From Enoplolaimus lenunculus (Eukaryota > Nematoda > Enoplea > Enoplida > Thoracostomopsidae), in assembly GCA_030248215.1 (NCBI GenBank), contig JASANG010000424.1, positions 493,917 through 557,916 of the forward strand: a stretch of DNA of 64,000 nucleotides, read 5' to 3'. Shown here one piece after another: positions 1 through 10,668 of the stretch. A model generated the notes under the pieces. It searched no databases. It was given only the letters and a program-made list of their open reading frames with translations, and was not told where the DNA came from. Made by a program: the position numbers and the translations under genes. Position 1 is the first letter of the stretch, and the number at the start of each line of letters is the position of its first letter.

Positions 1-556
1 GGACGTAAACAGTAGTATAAGCATATTCCTCAGCCTGCCTATCAGCTGCATTCATTAAAGGAACGCGGGAGCGATTTTGACATTTAAAATTCAATTCCTG
101 TTACCAGATCCGTAAACCACGTTGATAACCCTTACCGTTTCCATAATTGTATTAAGGATATTTTCTCAGGCTCAAGTTGTCAGCAGGTAGACAGCTCATA
201 CGCAATCCACTCAGCAGACCACGCCCGTAGCCAGCTCCATCTTGCTATGTAGGCGACACATTTTTCAGAAGGTGCATACAAAAGTTTTCGATGACTTACA
301 AGCAATAAGATTAATAATTTTTAAGGGTCTGGAGTAACAGTCTTCCAAGTGTAGCAGGCCCCTTTCGTGCTACCGGATGGACTCAGACACAACGAGTATG
401 CGCATAGCCACGGTCATTACTTGCTGTTGCTCGTCGTTTGTGCCTGAGAAACAATACTTGATAGCGATCAAGGCCGAATCTATAATGTGGCACGTATAGC
501 AATTACCGTACACCATTCTGTCAGCGTTGCCAGCTGCGACCATAGCAGTCAGTGTA
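1..556. other. Unclassified AT-rich sequence
   Basis: No gene is recognisable here. Bases 9-35 resemble one end of the TTAGGC-rich repeat family seen at 7138-7412 and elsewhere (AACAGTAGTATAAGCATATT). The rest has no supported feature. Confidence 0.4.
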
Positions 557-808
557 CACTGTAATTTCCAATGAGTTGCATACTCAACTCAGCTCGAAAA
601 TTAGTTATTTCTGTGTTAATAACAATATTCATTAACTCACTCTGAGTTGAGTAGATTTTCCGTCTCATATGACTTGATTCTGGTTGAGTCGATCAGTTAA
701 CTCAGATTGCGTTGTATCAACTCACAATTCTGAGTTCTGGGCGTTCTAACTCAGACTGAGTGATTCAATTCGTTTTGAGATAAAATCAAGTCACTGGAAT
801 TTACAGTG
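557..808. repeat. MITE family B, full copy
   Basis: Palindromic element with ends CACTGTAAATT and AATTTACAGTG. It is filled with alternating GAGTTGA/TCAACTC and ACTCAGA/TCTGAGT motifs and is flanked by TA on both sides. The window has nine further copies or pieces (4969, 42384, 45697, 47700, 53020, 55235, 56062, 59388 and 62588). The structure fits a non-autonomous DNA transposon of a TA-targeting type (Tc1/mariner or Harbinger-like); no transposase is present. Confidence 0.8.
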
Positions 809-899
809 TAAACGCCGAGTTGTTCGCTACGAATACATCAATCAATCCTGTTTATGTACCAACCAGTGCCGGTGCAGGCAGGGGTGGGGGCTCCCGCCA

Positions 900-1207
900 A
901 ATTCCAGGGTGGGGTCCCCTAAACTCGCGAGCGAAGCGAGCCAAAAGCCAGGCGCATTTTCAAACTTGAGCGGTTTTTGTTTCAACCGGTTAGGGCGAGG
1001 GGAGTTTCGGGGTGCGGCCCCCCAAATAAGGTGTATGGGGTGGTGGCCGCTCCGGCCGTGGTATCAACTAAAGCCTGACTTGAGAGCAGCTACAATATGG
1101 CGCAGTGCAGTTGGCGATGAAATACAGGTTTAGCCTAGTGATCGAACCCGGGTCTTCAGCGTGCAAGTCAGATATGTTATCCACTGCTCCACTAAGACGT
1201 GATATCG
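900..1207 (-). repeat. tRNA-Arg-derived SINE-like repeat
   Basis: Read on the minus strand from about 1207, the head contains an A box (TAGTGGAGCAGTGGATAAC), the segment TCTGACT and a B box (GGTTCGATC), spaced as in arginine tRNAs. The anticodon arm pairs poorly, so it is tRNA-derived and not a working tRNA. The body down to about 900 holds the phrase ACC..CCCCATAC..CCTTATTTGGG, which recurs in diverged form at 20930-20990. The tail end is not defined. Confidence 0.6.
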
Positions 1208-1564
1208 CACGGTCAACCGCAACACCATCAGATCAATTTCAACTGGCTGCGTTTTAATCAATTTTTAATAGTCGGGGTTTGATGTTACTTTTGGAACCAT
1301 AAAATAAAAATGTCGGTGGTGTGGTTTGTTGTAGAAATAAATTCAAATTATAGACGGTTCACTTGAGTAATTACCAACGATTTAATTTCGTTATATTTAT
1401 GTGGGGGGTAAAACTGTAAAAAAGATGTTTACATAATGCGTAGAACGAACTTTTGTTATACGATTTCATTGATGGTGTTGGTGCTAATATTATTGCGGAT
1501 AGCAAACGACAATCTAAGTAAGACATGTTAGTCTTTAGTAATAATAGACGTAGGGTTTGTGACA

Positions 1565-1985
1565 GGGTGCAACCGGAATTCCGGTTCCGGTAGAAAATCC
1601 GATATTTTAATACTATCTGTTTCCGCGTATAAATCCGGTATTTTTTCACGGGAATTATCCGGTATTTTCGGTATTGAAAATTTTTCTCATTTGAAAATTT
1701 AAGCAAAATTGACATATTATTCAAACTTATTTCTCTAAAATTGTCCGTGCGTGTATTGCCAAAATTTTCAATTTGTGCCATACTCCATAATTTTCTATAT
1801 GTTTCCACTTACTGCATTCGTTTCAGGATTTTGGCATTCTAAATGGTATGTTTACAGCATTAAAAGCGATAAAATAGCGTTAAAAATAAATTTTTCGGTA
1901 ACAAGTATTTTTCATTTTCCGGTTCCGGTTCTGGTATTTTTTAACTTTCCGGTTCCGGTATTTTATAATTCCGGTTTCACCCGGG
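1565..1985. repeat. CCGG-rich terminal-inverted-repeat element (family E)
   Basis: Begins GGGTGCAACCGGAATTCCGG and ends with the inverted counterpart CCGGTTTCACCCGG. Repeated CCGGTTCCGG and CCGGTATT motifs lie near both ends. The unique middle (AATTGACATATTAT, GCCAAAATTTTCAATTTG) recurs at 10361-10668, so this is a dispersed family. No coding capacity. Confidence 0.75.
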
Positions 1986-1999
1986 TTTGTGATAAGTAA

Positions 2000-2590
2000 T
2001 GATACCTCACCGTCTAAATAGAATATTACTTCATTTTGGATTTCTAATATACCTACATTTTAATGTTTGCTACAAAAAGGTCGTCAGGTATATATGTCGT
2101 ATAACCAAACTGCTATTCAGGCCAATTATTTACTCGGCAAGACCAATTAACTTGCTATGTTTTCTTTTTTACGGGCGTCTATTTTTTAATGGGGCGGTAT
2201 TATTGTAATAGGGTAGATAGCTTTAGGTTAAACGAGTTTTTGCTTAGGTGTAAGTTTAGAGCTAGGAATGCGCTTTGACAAGTGCTTCTCGCATCAATAC
2301 TGTAAAGCATAGAGTGTAATTTAAAGTTAGTTAGGGCCTGCATTCTCATATGTGTGTAGCACCTATCAACAGTTTGAGAATATGGGCCTGCACTGCAATG
2401 GTATTGACTTAATTGTCCAATCATATTTAATAGCATGGTCAGGTCGGCGACCAACAACCGCTAGGTTAATTTGTAGTTGGACTGAAAGATTTGTGCGAGT
2501 CAAAGTTTAAAAAATATCAAAACTTTCACTACTAAAATTGTCATCTTCGTAAAATATTTTACGTTTCACTGGAATGCGATTGAAATATTT
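2000..2590. other. No gene seen
   Basis: AT-rich sequence between a family E element and the CAA-rich stretch. Small reading frames only, with no family resemblance on either strand. Confidence 0.4.
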
Positions 2591-2608
2591 TTGTTTAAAA
2601 TACAACCA

Positions 2609-3262
2609 GGTCAAGAGCTGCAAGAACAATATCAGGAACAACAACAAGAACAACAACAACAGCAACAACATCAACAACAAGGACAACAAGTAGGACAACA
2701 ACAACAACAACAACCACCACAACACCAAACACCACAAAACCAACAACAGCGAAAGGAAGATGGAATAGCAGACGACAAAGAGAAAACAAAAGCAAGGAAA
2801 AAAGTTGAAGAAAAACAAAAACAACGACAACAACAACAAAAACATCATCGACAACAACAACAACGACGACGACGACAACAACGACAACAACGACGACGAC
2901 AACGACAACAACGACGACAACAACAACAACAACAACACCGACGACGACAGCAAAAACTCAAAGCTGCAGCGATGACGGAAGACCAATACAAAGAACTGCG
3001 TAAAAAAGTTGGATCGTTTGTCAGCCAAGCATCAACAGCGCTGTCGTTGGTCAAAGAGAAAAAAATGCCTCCTTCAAAACATCCCGCAACCAAGTTTCCT
3101 CCACTGCGCTCACCTGTCAGGTCAGCACGATTTCCACGAATTACTCACCATCCGTCACGAATGCTGTACCCGCATCTCAACCTGCTTTACTGTGGTATAC
3201 CGAAAAATTGTCATTCACAATTCAAAGGTACCTACTGTAGTGACCCGAGAAGAGGACGGTAA
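2609..3262 (+). CDS. Possible Gln-rich coding exon, product unknown
   Basis: An open frame follows a possible splice acceptor (ACAACCAG at about 2609) and runs to a stop at 3262. It encodes a Gln tract mixed with Arg and Lys, then a less repetitive stretch with EDQYKELRKKVGSFVSQAST. No in-frame ATG precedes the repeat, so it would need an upstream exon. The CAA repeat alone keeps several frames open on both strands, so the frame is weak evidence of coding. The non-repetitive tail after the repeat is the only reason to keep it. No family recognised. Confidence 0.25.
   Translation, partial: GQELQEQYQEQQQEQQQQQQHQQQGQQVGQQQQQQPPQHQTPQNQQQRKEDGIADDKEKTKARKKVEEKQKQRQQQQKHHRQQQQRRRRQQRQQRRRQRQQRRQQQQQQHRRRQQKLKAAAMTEDQYKELRKKVGSFVSQASTALSLVKEKKMPPSKHPATKFPPLRSPVRSARFPRITHHPSRMLYPHLNLLYCGIPKNCHSQFKGTYCSDPRRGR
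2636..2950. repeat. Imperfect (CAA)n/(CGA)n microsatellite
   Basis: Two blocks of CAA repeats (about 2636-2750 and 2810-2950). The second is mixed with CGA triplets and produces Arg/Gln runs in one frame. The opposite strand reads as Leu/Val/Ser runs, which are shadows. Confidence 0.9.
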
Positions 3263-3892
3263 TAAAGAGGTCTCCATTTTGAGTCCCAATCAACATGAGT
3301 CCGTATCCCTAATAAGAGTCCGTAAAGTCTATAAATCTCAATTATCCATGATTGTAGTGCATAAATGCCTCCAATAGTCAGAACCAAATAAAGTTGACTT
3401 CCAAACTTTAAAGCATACTCAAGTTTTTAAAGTATATTCCTAAGTATAACCTTATCGTTAAAGGGCGGAGGAGGATGGGTTAAACTAAATAACAGTCCGT
3501 AAACCGAATAACAGGGGGGACCCTCCGGAGATGAAAAATAAATATCGGTCCCCCCTCTTACTCGGGCCACCACAGTATCGCAAAAGAAACTGACTATTTG
3601 AGACATTGACTTTGTTCAGAGGCGGATCCAAAAATTTCCCACAGGGAGGGGGGCGGACTGGCAACTGTTATGAAACGCAAAAATTGTAAGGTAGGGTACC
3701 TTACAATTTTATCAACAAAACATTTTTAAGGGGTAAAATTGTAAGACTTTATCACAAAGAAATTTCTGAGGGCAAAAATTCTATTTATTACAAAATTTTT
3801 CTGATGGGGAAATTTCTAAGGTAGCGTTTTTATCATTTTATCGCAAGAACAATTCTGACGTGGGGGGGGGCAAAATATATACCCAGAACAAG
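3263..3892. other. No gene; diverged repeats
   Basis: Contains a piece near 3529-3580 (AATAAATATCGGTCCCCCC, then CTCGGGCCACCACAGTA) that recurs at 8110-8160 and 43937-43985, marking the end of an unnamed dispersed repeat. It also holds a GGCGGATCCAAAAATTTCC start at 3622 and the tract GGGGGGGG near 3862. Confidence 0.5.
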
Positions 3893-3992
3893 CGAGAGTT
3901 GCCTTGACGATGAGCATCAAGCTCTTATAGTTGAGCGGTGGTGGTAAACGGGTCCAATCCGAGGGTCCAAGATTCGAATCCTAATTTGAAAA
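3893..3992 (+). repeat. tRNA-like SINE head
   Basis: GAGCATCAAGCTCTTATAG is followed by an A-box-like TAGTTGAGCGGTGG and, 40 bases on, a B box AGATTCGAATCCT. The first part recurs at 51313-51372 and, reversed, at 54624-54670, so this is a dispersed tRNA-derived family. Cloverleaf pairing is too poor for a functional tRNA. Confidence 0.55.
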
Positions 3993-4061
3993 CTGGCAGT
4001 TTTTTAAATATACTCGTTTGGCCAAGAGTTAAATTTTGAAATACATTCGCTTAATCTAACT

Positions 4062-4276
4062 GCACACCAAAAATTGGTGAGTCAAATTGACTCTATCCGA
4101 AATAGGCTTTACGGGACTACACAAACTAAGTCAAATTCGACTCCGCCAGAGTCAAACTCGACTCACTATAAGTCGCACATTTGACTCTGGCGGAGACGAA
4201 TTAGACTCAGTTTGTGCTGTCCCGTAAAGCCTGTTTCGGAGAGAGTCAATTTGACTCACCATTTTTTACAGTGTAT
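4062..4276. repeat. MITE family A copy
   Basis: About 215-bp palindrome. Family consensus ends are CACTGCAAAAAATGGTGAGT and the inverted CACCATTTTTTGCAGTG. Both arms carry TGACTCTCTCCGAAATAGGC, and the interior alternates GAGTCAAATTCGACTC and TCTGGCGGAGTC. Eight copies lie in the window. Where the edges are clear the flank is TA. Confidence 0.85.
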
Positions 4277-4968
4277 TATTCGGTTATAAAACTGTTATTT
4301 GTTTTGTAACCCAACTCAACGTTTCTCGCTGAATAACAAATTTTACACTAAACTTTAATATTTCGTTAAGGAACCGTTTATGTACTCTATAGGCTTCTAT
4401 GGATTTACACTCAAGGTAGAGTATGCTTCCTTATACATCCTCTTATTTGAATAACTATAGTACGAGTTTTGTTATTTTCTTAGCTGTATATATTAGGCAT
4501 TATATTTTTTATGGACCTTCGCTAAATTTCATAGATTTTATGTTTTTAACGTTGTTCCATATGTTTTAACCGCAGTTGCGGCCGCCTAAAAGGTAAATTA
4601 AACCATGTTTTGCTACTAAAGTAGTGACCGAAACAACAACAGGACTTGTGTATATTCCACCAAAACCGGAGGGTCGCCTTGGTATTTGGTTCCATGCTGC
4701 GATTTAGTTTTCAACCACATTCTGTTATATGTGGCCTCCCGAGTTCCCAATTCTCTAAAAGGCAGAATCACGACAATTCATCGCTCGACAACTCCTCGAC
4801 CGAGAACCCGTCTATCGATGTCTCGTAGGCAGTCACAAGATGTAAATCTAAAATTTCATTGATTCGACAATTCGTCGCCCATCACTATGTTTAGGTTAGG
4901 TTTAGGCTCATGATTATGCTTTGGATATGCTTAGATTTATTAGTTGGCTTTAACAGGACAGTTGATTC
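4277..4968. other. No gene seen
   Basis: AT-rich. A 60-codon open frame at 4646-4828 (+) shows no family features and is not called. Confidence 0.4.
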
Positions 4969-5129
4969 AATTCATTGCGAGCTAATTAATCAATTAACAC
5001 AGGGTCAACTCAATTCAGAGTGAGAATCAATTCAACTGTGAGAGTGAGTTAATGTTAATACTGATATTAATTCAAAAATAACCAACTAGCAAGCTGAATT
5101 GATTATTGAACTCATTGAAATTCACAAAG
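4969..5129. repeat. MITE family B, partial copy
   Basis: Retains the GAGTTAATGTTAATACTGATATTAATTC-type interior (in pieces) and the ACTCATTGAAATTCAC end, but lacks the other terminus. Diverged from 557-808. Confidence 0.6.
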
Positions 5130-6717
5130 TATATACATGTTTAATTATGTTATATATTTTTAGCATTGTTCTGTTTGGCGTCATGTATAAAAACTAACCA
5201 TTCGATTCAAACCGTTGAAACTCAACGACAAGTTGTTACAGTCTATACGATTTGCAACCAAAACGGTTCCTTACAGTATCAAGCACCAGCAATAAGCAGT
5301 AATAAAGAGTAAACAACATAACTGCATTTTTTCTCAAATTATTAACACACCTGGGTCCACGAATGTCCCCACGGGGGCATTGGGCCCCGTCCCCCCCAAA
5401 TTTGGCTGGTGCCCACCCCAAATTGACTCGGTGCAAAAGTAAACAATCTTGAGCGGCAAGCGGAGCGTCAAAATTATTCGGTGTCCTCCAAACATAATTT
5501 TCTACGGACACCCCAGCGTCGGTCATCCACGTTATAATGTTTATGCAGATGTAAAAAATGTAACCGCTTTTCTTAGGTCCGTCTCACAGTTAATACTCAA
5601 CTTTGTTCGCGCAATGTTTCATGTGTCCTCAGATCATGTGAAGGCCACGGACACAAACAAAACTCCCTAAAAAGCCATCTTGATTTGTCACAACATTCAC
5701 TGACAGTACTCAATGTGTTTTTTCGCATGGTCTCTCGGATCGACTTCAAAAAAAGTATTTAATAAAATAATAACATGCAGTAATTGTGCTGGAAATATGC
5801 GTAAAAGTATTTATATTTTGTTTCAAATTCATCCACTTTGTCAAACGAGTGTCGCTACTGTCCCGACATCTTTTCGAGCTACTCTGGACAAGGAGTAAGG
5901 CATGAAGCACACTCTTTGCACGGTATCTATTGTTAGGTTACAACTCTGCCTTGTGTCTTAGTTGAATTGAAGAGGTTGAACAATTTGTTTTTCTTGATCC
6001 GCATAGTCATTATAACGTGGATGATCCAGAACGATGGATCCAGCATTTTCTCGGTAATAACTAGAATGAGGACTCGAGCACCCTATAACAGAGTCAATCA
6101 GTATTGCTTGTTAATCTTGGCTTCAATGCAAATAGGATTGCGACAATTAAACACGTTTCATTAAACTTTATATTCAACTATTTGAGCGTCTACATATATG
6201 CTTTTGGTTCTGTTTGTATAGTCTAAAATCACCGTATGCTCAAATTTTTTGCCGAGTTCCGCTGTAAAACGGGTACCGAATACCAGGTTGCAAGCGGAGT
6301 TCGGCATCCGGCTTTTGCATTGGATGAATATTTTATAGGAAGATCCGACAATTTTAGCAATGTAATTTTTTGTATTTTTTTAAAACAAGTTGTTTACGTT
6401 CAGTGAGTTTGTAAATTTTGGACAATGTTTAACAGTCAAAGCGATCATTTGTGACATCACTTTTAATACTAAGGATGGTTTACAGGTTAATTGAAACCAG
6501 AACGTTTAAAAAAACTGGGTCCTGTTTACTTAGGCTTTAGCCATATGTATAGCATTGTCCTTGCGCCAAGACTTTTAGGCATAAGAATCCACAAAATACA
6601 TTGTTAGTCTTGGTTCAGGCTAATAATTAGGTTTTATGCCTACGTTTAGGCTTTAGAATACGATATAAAGGTCGTGAAAATAAAACTGTATTATATTTTA
6701 TTATACGCTGTCTTCAG
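5130..6717 (+). other. Upstream flank of the sulfotransferase exons; one candidate exon
   Basis: The gene below must have exons upstream. One candidate is the stretch ending at 5892 (CTGGACAAGGA then GTAAGG). Read as ...FQIHPLCQTSVATVP...ATLDK, it ends in phase 2, which matches the next exon. I see no family motif in it, so it is a weak suggestion. A second splice-bounded piece (about 5962-6053) does not match in phase. Confidence 0.25.
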
Positions 6718-9698
6718 GTTGATTAAAATATGGACATCAAAAGAATGGCTTAAATTTGCCGTCATTCGCGATCCAATCAGACGGTATTTGTCAGCGTTTT
6801 TGGATATTTGCAAACGTCATTGCAATATTCGCCGAGTTCACTACCATGTCCGTATGGTCAGCCGACGTATCGTTAAGCTGAGTAAATTGCGTAATGAACA
6901 CCGATTGATTCAAGATTTAATGATAAAGACAAAAACTCATTTTTACCCGCAAGCATGGTACTGTGAATTTGATCCGGCAAAAAATCATCACAATTTTACA
7001 CTGATTACCTACAGCAAAAGTGATAGCTTTAAGCTTCAAGTCAGAAAACTTTTAGCCGACTGGGGCCTGCCTTACAATGCGATTTACTCTGGATGGTCTG
7101 AAAACGGGTACGTTTGTTTTTTAATGCATTTTATGGCCCATGTATATATAGAACCGGGCCGAAACAGTAGTATAAGCATATTTCTAAGCTTAAGCCTAAG
7201 TGTAAGCGTATGGATGAGGCTATTTCTTAAAGCCTAAGCGTATGGATGAGCCTATTCCTAAGCCTAAGCGTATGGATGAGCCTATTCCTAAGCCTAAGCC
7301 TAGCGTATGGATTAGCCTATTCCTGAGCCTAAGCAAAAAAATTAGTCTAAAGTTTAAACTGACTCGATTATAGCCCCTCCGGGAAACGATCCGACCCTGT
7401 TCAATACATGGACACATTTCGTCAAACGTTTTTAACTTTGAAAATACATATAAGTGCACAAATGAACCATTGGGTAGTGTAAAAATATGGTTGAGCGGTT
7501 CACACAATCTGTGTATAAAATCGTATTTTGTAATGAGTTTTGGATGCTAAACTCGGAGTTTTGCGAAGCGTTTTATGTTTTGTATACTCGTGGTTCAAAA
7601 GTTGACCGTACGCCTTGCCTTGCAACGAGGATCTCAGGAACCAGTAAACGAATTTTGATAAACTTTTTTGTTTCAAAGCATATGACCCTGGGGTGTCAGG
7701 TTAGCATTACGGCATAAAATTTCGAAGCTATTTATATTACCTACAATCTAATTTGCACGCGATTGGTTAAGCCTAAATTAAGACTTCTTGCATTATTTTA
7801 CTTATTGTTAGTGTTAATACAAGATATCGTATTCCAGCACTGAATGGTTTTTGGGGCGAATAATCTGAATAAATCGTTTTTAAACCTTCAAAACAGTTAA
7901 TAAATGAGTAGAGTTACAAACTAATTAACATTATTAGCTATGCCAACTATATCTGACATTTGAGTTGGGAATTATCAAAGCGTTTGTGTGCTGTTGGCTT
8001 TAGGGGTTTCGAGCATGAAAAATTTAAATATAGCGTTTAGAAATTGGGGCACTTAAAATAGTTACCTACAATCTAATAGCGTACTACATTCGCCAATTTT
8101 ATAATCTCTGGAGAGGCAAAATATATCAGTCCCCACACATATTCGGGTCACTACATCCGGGGTTCACGTTATAACCGGGGCAGGCGGGACACGGCTTGTC
8201 CCATGTTGATTTGACGTCAACGTTAAAATTTGAGTAAACTCGAATGTCATATGACATTTACTTACAAACCACCACTCTCAGAACATCAATGTGTACAAGA
8301 GTCGGTATGTCACGTGATACTGAGGGACATTTATGCGAACATGATATGATATTCCAAATTTCAACGAATATCATTGATATTCAGCGGGACAGTGTAACCT
8401 TTGGATACTAATAAATGAATGAAAAGCTGTACGGTAGCGGCACAAATGTGCTTTAAATACCAAATACACGCCTGCAAATCGTTTCCGACGCAAAATCGCT
8501 TAAAACCACAGCTTCATAATTCAAAAATTCAAATTTCAAATTCTAGTACATGATTTTGAACAGGACAATTTGGGTATGCTACCTCAAATATGCAGACATT
8601 TGAAAATATATGATGATGTTCGGAGACAATACCTCGAACATCATGCGATATTGAAGAACAAAAGGTGACCCACACATGTTAACAGCAGACAAATACGAAT
8701 TTTTGAATGCGATAAAGTATCTATATGCAGACAAAACTTTTCCAATAGTCTGAGGACAACACGTGTCCCAAGCGGCTCGGTTATAACGTGAACCCCGCAA
8801 CAGTATTTCAAAATTACGGAATACACACCTGCAAATTCGTTTCGGTCACAAAATCGCTTAGAACCACAGCGTCATAATTCAAAAATTAAAATTTCAAATT
8901 GTAGATATTATATTCAACAGGACAATTTGGGTAGGTATGTTTCCTTTTAAGTATATATGCAGACATTTGAAAATATATACATTGCAAAAAATGGTGAGTC
9001 AAATTGACTCTGTCTGATATAGGCTAGGTATTCGGTACTACACAAATTGAGTCAAATTCGACTCAGCCTTAGTCAAATTCGACTCACTGAGCTAGTACTA
9101 GGGTGAGTCGACTTTGACTCTGGCGGAGTCGAGTTTGACTGTTTGTGTGGTCCAGAAAAGCCTATTTCGGAGAGAGTCAATTTGACTCACCATTTTTTAT
9201 AGTGTGTATATAGGCGTTTGAATTTTCCACTTTTCCCAGCCGGACTTGTGATTTTTCCTACCAAACCAGCTGTAACCCAACCGGCATACAAAGTGGCTGC
9301 ATTATATATACTCCTGTACGTAAGTTTCCCGCCCGGAAAAACTTAAAGGACATTTTTGCTATACAGCGGCTCCAACCTTCGAACTAAACATTGGCTAATA
9401 CGATGTAGCACATTCAGAAAACGAATTTTGAAATTAGACCGTTTTTTCCGCTCGATTCAACTTTTTAGGAAAAAACCAACCCATGCTTTTCTTGAAGTTT
9501 AACTTGATTTTGAATATTTTTTCCTTTTTAAGAACTATGCCATTTCTGGAAATGTCAACTCCGCACGTGATTCCTGAAACGGCAGAAAAAATTCTTTTGT
9601 ATGAAATATTAAAACGTAAAAGAACGCTGAGTATTTTGTATAAAATGTACTCGATTGATTATCAGTATTTTGGATTTGATTCACACTATTTTATATAA
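6718..9698 (+). CDS. Carbohydrate sulfotransferase, C-terminal two exons (partial gene)
   Basis: Exons 6718-7107 and 9533-9698 (stop 9696-9698). The first follows TGTCTTCAG and ends at a GTACGT donor; the second follows TTTTTAAG. The join is in phase 2 on both sides. The product has the PAPS-binding motif FAVIRDPIRRYLSAF (RDP plus the downstream Ser of the 3'-phosphate site), then HFYPQAWYCEF and a C-terminal helix block ending DYQYFGFDSHYF. These are hallmarks of the Golgi carbohydrate sulfotransferase family (Sulfotransfer_2), and the PQ-W-C-F spacing resembles, from memory, the type expanded in nematodes. The N-terminal part, with the cytosolic tail, membrane anchor and 5'-PSB loop, was not found. 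The 2.4-kb intron is largely repeats. Substrate unknown. Confidence 0.75.
7138..7412. repeat. TTAGGC-rich inverted-repeat element (family G)
   Basis: Starts ATATATAGAACCGGGCCG and ends CGACCCTGTTCAATACATGG, inverted versions of one terminus. The interior is a degenerate run of CCTAAGCCTAAGCGTA units. Related copies or pieces lie at 1-35, 10165-10225, 50578-50705, 52645-52815, 54862-54990 and 55488-55610, with one bare end at 23363-23410. It lies in the sulfotransferase intron. Confidence 0.6.
7413..8157 (+). other. Intron sequence, no feature seen
   Basis: Part of the sulfotransferase intron. The last 50 bases match the end of the dispersed repeat also present at 43937-43985. Confidence 0.4.
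8158..8797. repeat. 640-bp terminal-inverted-repeat element
   Basis: Left end CGGGGTTCACGTTATAACC followed by GGCGGGACACG; the right end carries the inverse (GTGTCCC, then GGTTATAACGTGAACCCCG). Arms are about 35 bp with a few differences. There is no transposase frame, so it is a non-autonomous DNA transposon by structure. It sits in the sulfotransferase intron. Confidence 0.7.
8448..8980. repeat. Direct duplication, about 165 bp, 370 bp apart
   Basis: 8448-8612 and 8815-8980 share AAAATCGCTTA-AACCACAGC, TCATAATTCAAAAATT, CAGGACAATTTGGGTA and ATGCAGACATTTGAAAATAT. The first copy is inside the inverted-repeat element and the second lies just beyond its right end. Confidence 0.75.
8980..9206. 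repeat. MITE family A copy
   Basis: Ends CATTGCAAAAAATGGTGAG and CACCATTTTTTATAGTGTG. It directly abuts the second copy of the direct duplication and is flanked by TATA. It lies in the sulfotransferase intron, 327 bp before the last exon. Confidence 0.85.
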
Positions 9699-9806
9699 AC
9701 ATATTGTCTAAAAATAACACACCTTTTTTAAATTTTAGATCTAAGTATACTACGAAATACTACCGAATGACTGCATCCAGTTTCTCTTTAATCGTATGTT
9801 ACTATA

Positions 9807-10014
9807 CACTGCAAAAAATGGTGAGTCAAATTGACGCTCTCCGAAATAGGCTCTAGGGAACTCTACAAATTAAAGTCAAATTCGACACCGCCAGAGTCAG
9901 ACGTACGACTCAGTGAGTCGAATTTGACTCTAGCGGAGTCGAATTTGACTCAATTTGTGTAGTCAGAAAAAGCCTATTTCGGAGAGTCAATTTGACCCAC
10001 CATTCTTGCCAATG
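9807..10014. repeat. MITE family A copy
   Basis: Ends CACTGCAAAAAATGGTGAG and CACCATTCTTGCCAATG, flanked by TA. It lies 110 bp downstream of the sulfotransferase stop codon, so it may be in the 3' UTR or just beyond it. Confidence 0.85.
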
Positions 10015-10360
10015 TATATAGGCGTTTACTTTTCCCGTGGGACACCAAGGTGTATATAGGTACCAAAGAGCAACCGGAGAAAAAATTACGGAGCCGGAGG
10101 TAAACAAGTTTGAAGGAGCTGAAGGTCAACAAGTTTTCCCTGAGCCGGAATTTAAACTTTTTTGTCCGGCTTTTAGGCTTAGGAATATGCTCATTACCCT
10201 TCTAGGAATATGCTTATAAATACGGTTCTGCCCCTGATGTTTACATTGGCCCTTACGCTTAATGACTGTTGTATGTTTTACGATCGGCTCATCTTCTGCA
10301 AAAACTGTACCGAAGTTAGAGAACAATAGCTATACCAGATCCATCCTATGGTTGGAAGCA

Positions 10361-10668
10361 GGGCGCAACCGGAATTACGGTTCCGATCGGGAAATAAGGT
10401 ATTTTTCACTATCCGCTTCCGGCAAAAAAATCCGGTATTGAAATTTTGCTCATTCGAAAATTTAACAAAAATTGATATATTATCGTAACTGACGTTCTAA
10501 AATTGTCTGAGCGTACATTGCCAAAATTTTTAATTTGTCATACTTTTTAATTGACCATATTTCATGATTTTGGCACCCTAAATGATGTATTTGCACCGTT
10601 AAAAGCGAATTTATCGGTAACAAGAATTTTCTATTTTCCGGTGTTTTTTAGCTTTCCGGGTCCGGTGG
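10361..10668. repeat. Family E element, second copy
   Basis: Same left end (GGGCGCAACCGGAATTACGG) and the same middle as 1565-1985 (AATTGATATATTATC, CATTGCCAAAATTTTTAATTTG, TTATCGGTAACAAG). The right end, TCCGGGTCCGGTGG, is diverged. Confidence 0.75.

Noticed and set aside
1133-1205. Functional tRNA-Arg gene
   Set aside because: A and B boxes are clear, but the anticodon and acceptor stems do not pair and a repeat body follows. It is better explained as a SINE head. The tRNA-like sequences at 3893 and 19775 fail on the same grounds.
2507-3093. Long minus-strand frames of Leu/Ser/Val or Cys/Arg runs
   Set aside because: Shadows of the CAA/CGA repeat. The same holds for Val/Ile/Leu frames opposite the Asn tracts at 32451-33082.
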